From Paracoccus versutus (GTDB lineage: Bacteria; Pseudomonadota; Alphaproteobacteria; Rhodobacterales; Rhodobacteraceae), in contig NZ_JRKO01000013.1 in NCBI RefSeq assembly GCF_000763885.1, positions 39,171 through 103,170 on the forward strand: a stretch of DNA of 64,000 nt, written 5' to 3'. The notes under the pieces were generated by a model. That model saw only the letters and a program-made list of their open reading frames with translations, did not search any database and was not told the origin of the DNA. Numbering within the stretch: the first letter of the stretch is position 1; each line of letters starts with the position of its first letter. The position numbers and the translations under genes are program-made. Shown here piece after piece: positions 17,460 through 26,368 of the stretch.

Positions 17460-18155
17460 CTATCTTTGCGGCCGGCCGGAGCCGTGCCCGATGCCTTCCT
17501 CACCTCCGGCCTCTGCCGATGCGGGTGTCAGCGAAAGCCCGGCGGGCAGGTTGTCCGGTTTCAGATACCCATGGCAAGCAAAATTGATGATGGCCGAGGT
17601 GACATCTTCCACCGAATGCCGCCCGCCGGGGCGATACCACTTATACATCCAGAGCGTCATCCCCAGAATTATGCTTGCAGCTATATGAGAATCGACATCT
17701 ACGAAAACCCCCTTTTCGACGCCCTCCCGATATATCTGCTCGACCGTGCGCAGGTATGATTTCTTGACTTCCCGGACCTGGACCAGCGCGCTTTCCGGAA
17801 GCTCGGATTCGTTTTCGATATATACGGCAAGGTCGGCCATGTTCGAGGAAAACATGTCGATCCGGCCGCTCATGATCCTGACAAGCTTTTCATGCGGGCC
17901 AATATCCATTTCCAGGATTTCATTGAGCTGCGCCGTCGACATCTCCATGAATCTCTGGTGTATTTCCAGAAGGATGTCGGACTTGCTCTTGAACCAGTAA
18001 TATATCGCGGGCCTGCGCACGCCGAAGTGGTCGGCAACCTCCTGGAGACTGGTGCCGCGATACCCCTTCTTTCGGAACAGATCCGCCGAAACCCGCAAAA
18101 TTTCGTCCCTGGTCAGGTTGGGTCGCGCATTCGGAGTTCTTGAGATCGGCGTCAT
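17460..18155 (-). CDS. TetR/AcrR-family transcriptional regulator
   Basis: 231 residues starting at ATG 18155. The N-terminal TetR helix-turn-helix is clear: ILRVSADLFRKKGYRGTSLQ, then VADHFGVRRPAIYYWFKSKS. A helical ligand domain follows, with a low-complexity tail after residue 200. Composition is less GC-rich than its neighbours, hinting at transfer with the island to its right. The 16-bp palindromes at 18680 and 22196 are its most likely operators. This is inferred from proximity and palindrome type. Confidence 0.92.
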   Translation of the reverse strand: MTPISRTPNARPNLTRDEILRVSADLFRKKGYRGTSLQEVADHFGVRRPAIYYWFKSKSDILLEIHQRFMEMSTAQLNEILEMDIGPHEKLVRIMSGRIDMFSSNMADLAVYIENESELPESALVQVREVKKSYLRTVEQIYREGVEKGVFVDVDSHIAASIILGMTLWMYKWYRPGGRHSVEDVTSAIINFACHGYLKPDNLPAGLSLTPASAEAGGEEGIGHGSGRPQR

Positions 18156-18378
18156 GGTCGTGGCTTCTCGTCATCAAGGAATTATTGTTGCTCGTTCATC
18201 GCGCGGCCATGATGGCATTTGCCCCATGAGCAGCGCCCATTGATCTTTCGGGCGACAGCTTCCCTGCCGAGCCATGCAACCCCGCTTGAACTGCGCACAG
18301 ATCGGTTCTCAATCTCGTTTTTCGGACGACGGCTGTCCTGGTTGAGCCGCCAGCAACAGAGTCGTTTCGTTCGGTTCA

Positions 18379-18415
18379 CCTTATAACCGTCGAGGATCAG
18401 GGGGCCGTTATAAGG
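18379..18415. repeat. Long-arm inverted repeat in the 18156-18654 gap
   Basis: CCTTATAAC and GTTATAAGG are perfect 9-bp arms separated by 19 nt, in a stretch with no coding potential. It could be an operator pair, a transposon end or a bidirectional hairpin. No other gene or RNA is evident between 18156 and 18654. Confidence 0.45.
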
Positions 18416-18654
18416 AAGGATCACCCGACCGAACCTAACCGCCCGAGGCGCGACTGGCAAGCGCCCAGCCGCCACGGGGCGGAAGGTCGCGCCGAGGATT
18501 CCAGCATCGGAGGCCCTACGGAGAGAGGTTCCCCTGCGGAATACTACCTAGCGAAAACAGTAAACTATCTTCATGATGCTCAGCCCTGCGCCGCGACATG
18601 AGACCTGGGCGGCTCCCCTATACACGCCCAAAGATTCCGCCCTGCAAAATGATG

Positions 18655-18695
18655 TTGACACGAATCGAAACGAGATTTACTTACTAGAAAGTAAG
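18655..18695 (+). promoter_or_regulatory. Promoter with overlapping TetR-type operator (module 1)
   Basis: TTGACA at 18655 and TACTTA at 18678 are spaced by 17 bp. CTTACT-AGAA-AGTAAG (18680-18695), a perfect 6-4-6 palindrome, overlaps the -10. Nearly the same 45 bp recurs at 22171. A repressor bound here would block RNA polymerase. The 18696-19279 region downstream contains no convincing gene, only a long leader up to the TRAP binding-protein gene. Confidence 0.7.
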
Positions 18696-19279
18696 CACGG
18701 GGGAGATGTGGATGAGCCCGCAGGGATAGGCTGCGCCCGGCGGGAAACCGGCCGGATTCTGCGACGGTGAGCAAAATCGCTTCCGGCAAGAAGGCGATCT
18801 CTGCAATTCGGAAAGCTAGGCGTATCCTTAAAATGAATGCGCGCCCGACCATTTCGGTTGCGCAGACCGAAAAATACGAGATGGCTTCCCGCGACAACTA
18901 TGGCGTCATTGGCGCGGAAAGCCGCGCCGTATTCGCATATCGAAGACAAGTGCCCGAATGGCCTTGTTCGATAACCCCTCCCTGGGATTGACAGGGAACC
19001 TTGCCCACCTTCTTGCTGACGATCGCCGCCGCTTCATGCGGGCGATGTGCTGCATCCTTGATCCCCGCCAACATTGCCAAAAACCCTGCCTTGCCGGCGC
19101 TTTGTCAAATTTATAAAAACGGCATCAAATTTCGTATTGCAAAACACATTTCCTAAAAGTAATTTCCCCAAGGAAGGCGACCTGCCGGGCCTCGGCCGCG
19201 CGCTTTCCGCGCCAAAGCGAAGGGCGCGCCCTGCCCCGCCGGCAGGTTTCTTGCATTTCATCTTGGGGAGGAGAAAGAC
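18696..19279 (+). other. Long leader region without a recognisable gene
   Basis: About 580 nt lie between promoter module 1 and the first TRAP gene. A start-like ATG at 18707 ends after a few codons. Short frames on both strands lack family similarity. The last 150 nt are AT-richer than the surroundings. It may be the untranslated 5' region of the TRAP gene or the remains of a lost gene. Confidence 0.4.
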
Positions 19280-20320
19280 ATGAAACAAACCATCTCGCTG
19301 GCAAGGACAGCATTGCATGCGGGAACGGCGATGGCGTTCCTTGGCATGGCGGCCGGTTCGGCCGCATATGCGCAGGAGGTGACGCTCAAGCTGGGCAGCG
19401 TCCTGCCCGCCGGGCACTATATCCACCAGCACCTGGTCGATGTCTTCATGGCGGATGTCGAGCAAAAGACGAACGGCGCGATCAAGTTCGAAAGCTATCC
19501 CGCCGCGCAGCTTGGCAAGGACGTGCCCGCCACCATGGGCAGCGGCTTGCTGGACCTGGGCGTCGTCATCACCGGGCATCATGCGGCCAAGTTCCCGCTG
19601 TCCTCGGTCGGGGAACTGCCGGAAGGCGCCGGAAGTGCCTGCCAGGGCTCGGCCAAGATGTGGGCGCTGACCCAGCCCGGCGGCATCCTGGACCAGGCGG
19701 AGTTCGCGCCCAAGGGGCTGCGCGTCCTGAACGCCAACATGCTGGCCCCCTATGTGCTGTTCACCGGCAGCCGCAAGGTCGAAAAGCTGGACGACGTGCG
19801 CGGCCTGAAGATCTGGTCCAGCGGCCCGGCGGCCGAAAAGGCCATCGCCGAGATGGGCGGCGTGCCGATCAAGGTCTCCTCGACCGAGCTTTACGATTCC
19901 GCTACCCGCGGCACCGTCGACGGCGCCGTGTTCCCCTATTCCGGCCTAGTCCAATACGAGCTTGAGCCGGTGCTGAAATATGCGGTCGACGGGGTCAACT
20001 TCGGCTCGGGCGTGTTCTTCATAACCGTCAACCAGCGCAGCTGGGACCGCCTTACCGAGGAACAGCGCGCGGTGATGAGCGAGGCGGCGCTGGCCGCGCA
20101 GCAGTCGTTCTGCGCCTATATCGATGAAAACAACAGCGAGCTTCGGGACCAGGTCGCGGCGCGGGACGGCTATACCGTCACCACCCTGGAAGGCCCCGCC
20201 CAGGAGGAATTCGTCGAACGGCTGAAGCAGGGCGCGGTCCACTGGGCCGGGGTCATGGACAAGGCCGGCCTGCCGGGCAGCGAGGTGCTGAGGGCGCATC
20301 AGGAAGCCGCAGCCGATTGA
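19280..20320 (+). CDS. TRAP transporter substrate-binding protein (DctP family), copy 1
   Basis: 346 residues from an ATG behind GGGGAGGAG. It has a cleavable signal peptide ending AAGSAAYAQE, then VTLKLGSVLPAGHYIHQHL. The DctP-family motif near residue 175 reads VRGLKIWSSG, with Trp where most members have the substrate-carboxylate-binding Arg (GLKIR). It should bind a ligand in the periplasm. No DctQ or DctM gene is in the window, so it must borrow membrane subunits from elsewhere. Regulation by module 1 is likely. Confidence 0.9.
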   Translation: MKQTISLARTALHAGTAMAFLGMAAGSAAYAQEVTLKLGSVLPAGHYIHQHLVDVFMADVEQKTNGAIKFESYPAAQLGKDVPATMGSGLLDLGVVITGHHAAKFPLSSVGELPEGAGSACQGSAKMWALTQPGGILDQAEFAPKGLRVLNANMLAPYVLFTGSRKVEKLDDVRGLKIWSSGPAAEKAIAEMGGVPIKVSSTELYDSATRGTVDGAVFPYSGLVQYELEPVLKYAVDGVNFGSGVFFITVNQRSWDRLTEEQRAVMSEAALAAQQSFCAYIDENNSELRDQVAARDGYTVTTLEGPAQEEFVERLKQGAVHWAGVMDKAGLPGSEVLRAHQEAAAD

Positions 20321-20334
20321 CGCGACAGCGGCCG

Positions 20335-20364
20335 GTCCCGCCGCGACATCCGTTGCGGCGGGAC
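20335..20364 (+). terminator. Strong hairpin between the TRAP and GMC genes
   Basis: GTCCCGCCGC and GCGGCGGGAC form a perfect 10-bp stem with a 10-nt loop, 14 nt after the TRAP stop. It may reduce read-through into the oxidoreductase gene and favour higher binding-protein levels, as is common in transport operons. Confidence 0.55.
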
Positions 20365-20404
20365 GGATCTCTTGTCGCCGGGGCATCAACGCAAGGGCAG
20401 GGCA

Positions 20405-22036
20405 TTGGAAGAATTCGACTATGTTATCATCGGCGCCGGCAGCGCGGGCTGCGTCCTGGCGCATCGGCTGACCGAGACGGGCAACCATAGCGTCTGCGTG
20501 ATCGAGGCTGGCCCGCCGGACCGCAACCCCTTCATCCATATCCCCGCCGGATATGTGAAGAACGTCATGAACAAGGATCTGACCTGGGGCTTCGTCAGCC
20601 AGCCGGTCCCCGGCATCGGCGGGCGCTCGGTGGGGCTGCCGCAGGGCAAGACGCTGGGCGGCTCCAGCGCCATCAACGGCATGGTCTACAATCGCGGCCA
20701 GCGGGCCGACTATGACGGGTGGGCGCAGCGCGGCAATCCGGGCTGGAGCTATGACGACGTGCTGCCCGCCTTTCGCCGCTCGGAAAAGCGGGGCGGCGCT
20801 GCCGATCAGGACTATCGCGGCACCGACGGCCCCCTGACCGTGACCGACCCGGCCTTCGACAACCCGCTGTGCCGGATGTTCGTCGAGGCGGCCAGGGAAA
20901 TGGGCATCCCCGAGGTCGAGGATTACAACGCCGCCGCGCAGGAAGGCGTCGGCGGCTTCCAGTTCACCATCGACCTGTCGGGCCGACGCTCGGTCCGCAT
21001 GAGCACGGCCCGCGCCTTCCTGCATCCGGCCGAAAGAACCGGGCGGGTCTCGGTGCGGACCCATGCCTATGCGGCGCGCATCCTGTTCGAGGGCAAGCGC
21101 GCCATCGGCCTGCGCTATCATGCCGGCGGCCCGCATGGCACGCCCAGCGAGGTGCGCGCCCGGCGCGAGGTCATCCTGTCGGCGGGCGCGCTGAACAGTC
21201 CGCGGCTGCTGCAGATCTCGGGCATCGGCGATCCTCGGCATCTGCGCGGGCTGGGGGTGGACCCGGTCGCCGCCCTGCCCGGCGTGGGCGCGAACCTGAC
21301 CGACCACTACCAGGTGCGCGCGGCGGTGCGGCTGAAGGACATCCGCACCGTCAACGAACGCGGCCGGGGCCTGGCGCTGGTTTCGGAGGTCGCGAAATGG
21401 GCCCTTGGCAGCCGCGACACCATCCTGGGCATGGGGCCGGTGCCGATGCGGGTCTTCATGCGCTCGGACCCGGCGCTGGATGCGCCCGACCTTCAGCTTT
21501 CCTTCACCCCGGCCAGCTATCGCGAAGGGGTGGCGGGGCTTCTGGACCGCTATCCGGGCATGACCTGCGGCGGCTACATGCAGCGCCCGGAAAGCCGGGG
21601 CTGGGTGCGGGCCGTGTCCACCGACCTGGCGGTCCAGCCCGAGATCCAGCCCAACTACCTGGCGACGGAACGCGACCGCATGGCCATCGTCCAGGTGCTG
21701 AAATACGCGCGGCAACTGCTGGGCGCGAAAAGCTTCGCACCCTATTACGTCCGCGAGGAATTTCCGGGCGACAAGGTCTCGACCGACGACGAGATCCTGG
21801 ACTTTGCCCGCCAGTTCGGCGGCACCGCCTTTCACCATTGCGGCACGGCCCGCATGGGGCCGGCCAGCGACCCGATGGCGGTGGTGGACGAAAGGCTGCG
21901 GGTGCATGGGCTCGAGGGGCTGCGCGTCGTCGATGCCTCGATCATGCCGGCGATCATCTCGGGGAACACGAACGCGCCCACCATCATGATCGCCGAGAAG
22001 GCGGCAGAGATGATCCGCGCCGACAACGCCGCCTGA
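20405..22036 (+). CDS. GMC-family FAD-dependent oxidoreductase (choline dehydrogenase-like)
   Basis: 543 residues from a TTG at 20405, preceded by AAGGGCAGGG and placing the FAD motif YVIIGAGSAGCVLAHRL at residues 6-22. GMC signatures follow: GLPQGKTLGGSSAINGMVYN, SAGALNSPRLLQISGIG and the C-terminal FHHCGTARMGP with the active-site His. The protein closes with SGNTNAPTIMIAEKAAEMI. It oxidises an alcohol using FAD. An alternative TTG lies at 20372. It belongs to the TetR-associated island with TRAP binding proteins and an MmgE/PrpD protein. Confidence 0.92.
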   Translation: MEEFDYVIIGAGSAGCVLAHRLTETGNHSVCVIEAGPPDRNPFIHIPAGYVKNVMNKDLTWGFVSQPVPGIGGRSVGLPQGKTLGGSSAINGMVYNRGQRADYDGWAQRGNPGWSYDDVLPAFRRSEKRGGAADQDYRGTDGPLTVTDPAFDNPLCRMFVEAAREMGIPEVEDYNAAAQEGVGGFQFTIDLSGRRSVRMSTARAFLHPAERTGRVSVRTHAYAARILFEGKRAIGLRYHAGGPHGTPSEVRARREVILSAGALNSPRLLQISGIGDPRHLRGLGVDPVAALPGVGANLTDHYQVRAAVRLKDIRTVNERGRGLALVSEVAKWALGSRDTILGMGPVPMRVFMRSDPALDAPDLQLSFTPASYREGVAGLLDRYPGMTCGGYMQRPESRGWVRAVSTDLAVQPEIQPNYLATERDRMAIVQVLKYARQLLGAKSFAPYYVREEFPGDKVSTDDEILDFARQFGGTAFHHCGTARMGPASDPMAVVDERLRVHGLEGLRVVDASIMPAIISGNTNAPTIMIAEKAAEMIRADNAA

Positions 22037-22170
22037 CCTGCGGCCGCGCATCGGCCCGCGCCTTTGCGCCTTGCGGACGGGCCCGTGGGGTGACGCAAGC
22101 CGCGGTTGCGGCGCAGAGCGGAGGCTGTGTCGAATACATTGCGGCATCCAGTTTCGCTTCGCAAAACATG

Positions 22171-22211
22171 TTGACGCGAATCGGGATTAGATTTACTTAC
22201 TAGAAAGTAAG
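22171..22211 (+). promoter_or_regulatory. Promoter with overlapping TetR-type operator (module 2)
   Basis: TTGACG at 22171, a 17-bp spacer and TACTTA at 22194 overlap CTTACT-AGAA-AGTAAG at 22196-22211. The palindrome is identical to module 1 at 18680, and most flanking bases match too. It should drive the MmgE/PrpD gene, and its repressor is probably the TetR at 17460. Confidence 0.7.
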
Positions 22212-22225
22212 CAAAGGAGACGCGG

Positions 22226-22402
22226 ATGATCCCCCAGCTTGCCAGGAATGGATCCACCTCGACGAAAAGATCGGTCGGGCCCTGCGATTGTCAACGAAGA
22301 TTGGGCTGGCGGCGGCTTTCCGAAACCGCGGCCAATCCGCAAGGCGAGGATGCCCAGGAACATGAAAATCCCTCGGCAATATCCGCGCCCCATTCCGCAT
22401 GA
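22226..22402 (+). CDS. Possible 58-aa leader peptide or gene relic
   Basis: An ATG 7 nt after AAAGGAG, right behind the module 2 operator, opens a 58-codon frame (MIPQLARNGSTSTKRSVGPC at its start) that stops 45 nt before the MmgE/PrpD gene. I recognise no family. The good ribosome site argues for translation. The unremarkable composition argues for a relic of a gene replaced by the cassette. Confidence 0.3.
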   Translation: MIPQLARNGSTSTKRSVGPCDCQRRLGWRRLSETAANPQGEDAQEHENPSAISAPHSA

Positions 22403-22446
22403 AACCGGGCGGCAAGGACAGGCAATCGCAAGGCAGGAGGAGGATT

Positions 22447-23865
22447 ATGGATATGAATGAGCAGGTGCTTGCCAATTTGTCGGCATTCGTGGCCGATACC
22501 CGCTTCGAGGATCTTTCTGCGGCGGTCGTGGATGAAACGGTTCGGATCATTCTCGACTCGGTCGGCTGCGGCATTGCCGGGACGACGCATAAGCGCGGCC
22601 AGATCGGCGTCGATTACGGGCGGATGCAGGCCGGGACGGAGGCGACGATCCTGGGGACCGGCCATCGCGCCTCGATCCTTGGCGCCGCCTTCGCCAATGC
22701 CGAGCTGATCAATGCGCTGGACCATGACGCCGTCCTGCCGCCCGGCCATGTCTGCCCCTATGTCCTGCCCGGCGCACTTGCCCTGGCCGAAACCCGGCAT
22801 GCCAGCGGCCGCGAGCTGATCCTTGCGACCGCGCTGGCGCACGAGATTTCCTGGCGCATCGGCAAGGCGATGGATTACCTGCGCGACATCCGGGACGGCA
22901 AGGTCGAGCCGCCGCCCGTCTGGGGTTTCGCCAGCACGATCTTCGGCGCGACCGCCGCCATTTCCAAGCTTCAGGGCCAGCCCGCCGAGGTCGTCGGCAA
23001 TGCGCTGTCGATCGCGGCGATGATCTCGCCCGTGAACGCGGCGGCGTCCTGGCGCCAGCACGCGCCGCCGACGACGATCAAATACATGCTGGGCGGCTGG
23101 CTGGCCCATGGCGCGATCACCGCCGCGCATATGGCGGGTTTCGGCCATCGCGGCGACCGGCAGATCTTCGAGCCGGAATACGGCTATCCGCGCTTCATCG
23201 GCACCCGCCGCTGGGAGCCCGAGCATATCCTGGACAAGCTTGGCAGCGAATGGCGCTTTCCGTCCGAAAGCTCGTTCAAGCCCTATCCGCATTGCCGTGT
23301 CCTGCACGCGCCGCTGGACGCGCTGAACCAGATCATCGACCAGAACCGGATCACGCCGGACGAGATCGAAGGCATCAAGGCCTGGGTCGAGGGTTTCCTC
23401 GAACGCCCGCTGTGGATGAACCGCGACATCACCGACGTGACGGATGCGCAGTTCAGCATCGCGCATGGCCTGGCGCTTGGCGCCCATCAATTCCTCCGCG
23501 GCCCGGAATGGCAAAAGCCCGAGAGGGTCTATGACCCCTCGGTCATGCGGCTGATGGAGAAGGTCGAGCATGTGATCCACCCGGATTATGCCGATTCGCT
23601 GACCAAGGACCGCGCCAGCCGCCCGACCCGCGTCGAGGTCCGCGCGCGCGGCCAGGTCTTCGTCGCCGAGCGCAGCCACCCCAAGGGCAGCGGCGCGCCG
23701 GGCAGCGACAGCTACATGACCACCGCCGAACTGGTCGAGAAGTTCACGATCAATGCCGGTTCCGCATTGTCGGAAGAACGCAGCCGGCATCTTGCGGAGC
23801 GACTGCTGGGTTTGGCCGATGTCGATGACGTCGCGGAAGTGATCAGAGGCGCCGGAACAGCCTGA
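22447..23865 (+). CDS. MmgE/PrpD family protein
   Basis: 472 residues from ATG 22447 after GGAGGAGG. Family features include ETVRIILDSVGCGIAGTTHK near residue 30, AELINALDHDAVLPPGHVCP, and a C-terminal domain with RFPSESSFKPYPHCRVLHAP. Known members are 2-methylcitrate dehydratase, cis-aconitate decarboxylase and isomerases of small polycarboxylates. With two carboxylate-type TRAP binding proteins alongside, it plausibly acts on an imported organic acid. The specific reaction is undetermined. Confidence 0.9.
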   Translation: MDMNEQVLANLSAFVADTRFEDLSAAVVDETVRIILDSVGCGIAGTTHKRGQIGVDYGRMQAGTEATILGTGHRASILGAAFANAELINALDHDAVLPPGHVCPYVLPGALALAETRHASGRELILATALAHEISWRIGKAMDYLRDIRDGKVEPPPVWGFASTIFGATAAISKLQGQPAEVVGNALSIAAMISPVNAAASWRQHAPPTTIKYMLGGWLAHGAITAAHMAGFGHRGDRQIFEPEYGYPRFIGTRRWEPEHILDKLGSEWRFPSESSFKPYPHCRVLHAPLDALNQIIDQNRITPDEIEGIKAWVEGFLERPLWMNRDITDVTDAQFSIAHGLALGAHQFLRGPEWQKPERVYDPSVMRLMEKVEHVIHPDYADSLTKDRASRPTRVEVRARGQVFVAERSHPKGSGAPGSDSYMTTAELVEKFTINAGSALSEERSRHLAERLLGLADVDDVAEVIRGAGTA

Positions 23866-23937
23866 TGTCCTTGCTGCATCCGGGCGGGAAACCACCGTCC
23901 GGATATTGGCATGAACCTAATACTGGGGAGGAGAAAA

Positions 23938-24972
23938 ATGACCATAGCCATGAAATACGTCGCCGCCGCAACGGCTGTCATGCTTGCCGGTACGACGCTG
24001 CCGGCTCAGGCGGACGATGAGACGACGCTGAAGATTTCGCATATGTTCTCGTTGACGCATTATGCCTGGACCCAGGCCGGTGCGCCTTTCACGCAAAAGG
24101 TGGCCGAGCTCAGCGGCAACAAGCTGCAATTCCAAGAATACCCCGCAGGCCAGCTGGGCAAAGACTATATCAGCCAGCTCAACAGCGGGTTGGCCGATGT
24201 CGTGGTGCTGGTCGGCTCTTATACGGCGGACAAGTTGCCGCTCACCTCGGTTTCGGAACTTCCGGTGAAGTATGACAGCGCCTGCGAGGCCAGCGGCAAG
24301 CTGTGGTCCATCATCAAGCCGGGCGGGTCACTCTATGAGGAAGAATACAAGCCCCAAGGCCTGCGGCCGCTTTTCGTTGCGCTACTACCCACCTACAAGA
24401 TCATGACGACGACCAAGGCTTTAAAGAGCTATGATGAAGTAAAGGGATTGAAGATCCGAGCGTCGGGAGCGGCGATGGAGCAGACGGTGCGCGCTTTGGG
24501 CGGAGTGCCGGTGCAAATTCAAGGGCCGGAAATCAGTGATTCTTTGCGCCGAGGCACGGTGGACGGAACCTTCCTTTCCTATAACTCGGCCCATCCCTAT
24601 GGTGTCGACGCGGTCGTCAAGCACGGCATCAAGGGACCAAGCCTCGGCTCGACTTCGGTAGTATTTGCGATGACCGAGCGAAAATGGGAATCGTTGACCG
24701 ATGATCAGCGGACAGCATTGGAGACTGCTGCAATGCAAGTCCAGCCGCAGTTTTGCGGGTGGATGGACGCCGATGAGGACAAGGCTCGCCAGCGCATGAT
24801 TGATGAGTTCGGCTATGCAGCGGTGGAGGTCTCGAACGAGGAAACTACGGCATTGCAGGAAAAGTTGCTGACAGTCGCCGAAGCTTGGGCAGAGCGGATG
24901 GAAGAGCAGCGCAAACCTGGCAGGGCTATCCTTGAAGCCTTTCAGAGCGCCTCGCCGGAGAATGTCGACTAA
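23938..24972 (+). CDS. TRAP transporter substrate-binding protein (DctP family), copy 2
   Basis: 344 residues from ATG 23938 after GGGGAGGAG, with a signal peptide ending LPAQADD. Unlike copy 1 it keeps the conserved Arg in VKGLKIRASG. From about 24350 to the end, codon use shifts to CTA, TTA, GTA, GGA and CGA codons, while the first 400 nt are typical of the region. This suggests recombination with a divergent allele. It follows the MmgE/PrpD gene by 72 nt. No DctQ/DctM genes are nearby. Confidence 0.9.
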   Translation: MTIAMKYVAAATAVMLAGTTLPAQADDETTLKISHMFSLTHYAWTQAGAPFTQKVAELSGNKLQFQEYPAGQLGKDYISQLNSGLADVVVLVGSYTADKLPLTSVSELPVKYDSACEASGKLWSIIKPGGSLYEEEYKPQGLRPLFVALLPTYKIMTTTKALKSYDEVKGLKIRASGAAMEQTVRALGGVPVQIQGPEISDSLRRGTVDGTFLSYNSAHPYGVDAVVKHGIKGPSLGSTSVVFAMTERKWESLTDDQRTALETAAMQVQPQFCGWMDADEDKARQRMIDEFGYAAVEVSNEETTALQEKLLTVAEAWAERMEEQRKPGRAILEAFQSASPENVD

Positions 24973-25011
24973 CGGTCCGGCAGCAGAGCTCTTTCATCAT
25001 AATTGATATCG

Positions 25012-25045
25012 TTCTGCATTGCAGAATTTACTTCTGCAATATAAA
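25012..25045 (+). promoter_or_regulatory. Compound palindromic operator upstream of acyl-CoA dehydrogenase
   Basis: ATTGCAGAA-TTTAC-TTCTGCAAT (25018-25040) is a perfect 9-5-9 palindrome. A further half-site TTCTGCA at 25012 pairs with its left arm as TTCTGCA-T-TGCAGAA. TATAAA at 25040 could be a -10. It marks a separate regulator for the next gene. The regulator is not encoded adjacently. Confidence 0.55.
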
Positions 25046-25193
25046 CGCCAATACGAACGGCTCAGGAAAGCGCGCGGTGGTTCCCAATCCCGTCAGGCAG
25101 GGATTGCCCACCATGGTCGTTTTGCGCGGTCGCTTTGCCGGGCGTGAGCCGCGCGTTCAACAACCGCTGTCATTTGACCGGAGTGAGGAATCT

Positions 25194-26360
25194 ATGGACA
25201 ACGTACTGACGCCCGACCAGCAGGAGATCCGGGATGCGGCCCTGCGCATCGCGTCGAAATTCGGCCCCGACTACTGGCTGGAACGCGACCGCGAGGGCGG
25301 CTTTCCCGAGGCCTTCTATCGCGCCTGCGCCCATGACGGCTGGCTCGGCATCGCCATGCCCGAGGCCTATGGCGGCGCCGGCCTTGGCATCACCGAGGCG
25401 GCGATCTTCCTGCAGGCCATGGCGGAATCGGGCGGCGCGGTGCAGGCCGCCTCGGCCATCCACCTCAATATCTTCGGCCTCCAGCCCATCGTCCTCTTCG
25501 GCACCGAGGAACAGCGCCAGCGCATGCTGCCGCCGATGATCCAGGGCAAGGTCAAGGCCTGTTTCGGCATCACCGAACCAGATGCCGGGCTGAACACCAC
25601 CAAGCTCAAGACCCGCGCCGTGCGCCAGGGCGACAAATACGTGGTCAACGGCAAGAAGGTGTTCATCTCGACCGCGCAGGTGGCCGATTACATCATGCTG
25701 CTGGCCCGCACCACGCCGATCGAGGAATGCAAGCGCCCGACCGATGGCCTCAGCATCTTCTACACCAAGCTCGACCGCAGCCGCATCGAGGTGCGCGAGA
25801 TCGACAAGATGGGCCGCAAGGGCATCGACACCAACGAGCTGTTCATCGAGAACCTGGAAATCCCCGCCGAGGATCTGATCGGCGAAGAGGGCCAGGGTTT
25901 CCGCTACATCCTGCACGGGATGAACGCCGAGCGCATCTTCGTGGCCGCCGAATGCATCGGCATCGGCCGGGCGGCGAACGAGCGCGCGGTGCAATATGCC
26001 AAGGAGCGCGTGGTCTTCGACCGACCCATCGGCCAGAACCAGGGCATCCAGCACCCCTTGGCGCAGAACTGGGCGAACCTGGAGGCGGCGAACCTGATGA
26101 TGCTGCATGCCGCAAGGCTGTGGGACGAAGGCAAGCCCTGCGGTTCCGAGGCGAATGCGGCCAAGCTTCTGGCCTCGCAGGCGGCGGTCGAGACCTGCAA
26201 GAACGCGATGCTGACCCATGGCGGCTATGGCTATGCCAAGGAATACCATGTCGAGCGCTTCATGCGCGAGATCATGATCCTTTATATCGCCCCGATCACC
26301 CCGCAGCTGATCCTGTCCAACATCGCCGAGAAGAAGCTCGGCCTGCCGAAGTCGTATTGA
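25194..26360 (+). CDS. Acyl-CoA dehydrogenase
   Basis: 388 residues from ATG 25194 behind GTGAGGAAT. Motifs: [19 protein letters not shown] (FAD/substrate region), [11 protein letters not shown], and the C-terminal [20 protein letters not shown] with the GGYGY motif. It catalyses FAD-dependent alpha,beta-dehydrogenation of an acyl-CoA. The standard C-terminal catalytic Glu region is present in general form. The gene is likely monocistronic, being bracketed by the 25012 operator and the 26369 hairpin. It closes the catabolic island. Confidence 0.92.
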   Translation: MDNVLTPDQQEIRDAALRIASKFGPDYWLERDREGGFPEAFYRACAHDGWLGIAMPEAYGGAGLGITEAAIFLQAMAESGGAVQAASAIHLNIFGLQPIVLFGTEEQRQRMLPPMIQGKVKACFGITEPDAGLNTTKLKTRAVRQGDKYVVNGKKVFISTAQVADYIMLLARTTPIEECKRPTDGLSIFYTKLDRSRIEVREIDKMGRKGIDTNELFIENLEIPAEDLIGEEGQGFRYILHGMNAERIFVAAECIGIGRAANERAVQYAKERVVFDRPIGQNQGIQHPLAQNWANLEAANLMMLHAARLWDEGKPCGSEANAAKLLASQAAVETCKNAMLTHGGYGYAKEYHVERFMREIMILYIAPITPQLILSNIAEKKLGLPKSY

Positions 26361-26368
26361 GGACGTGC

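Noticed and set aside
19946..22147. 733-codon minus-strand frame opposite the GMC oxidoreductase
   Set aside because: No family motifs and strongly shadow-like composition.
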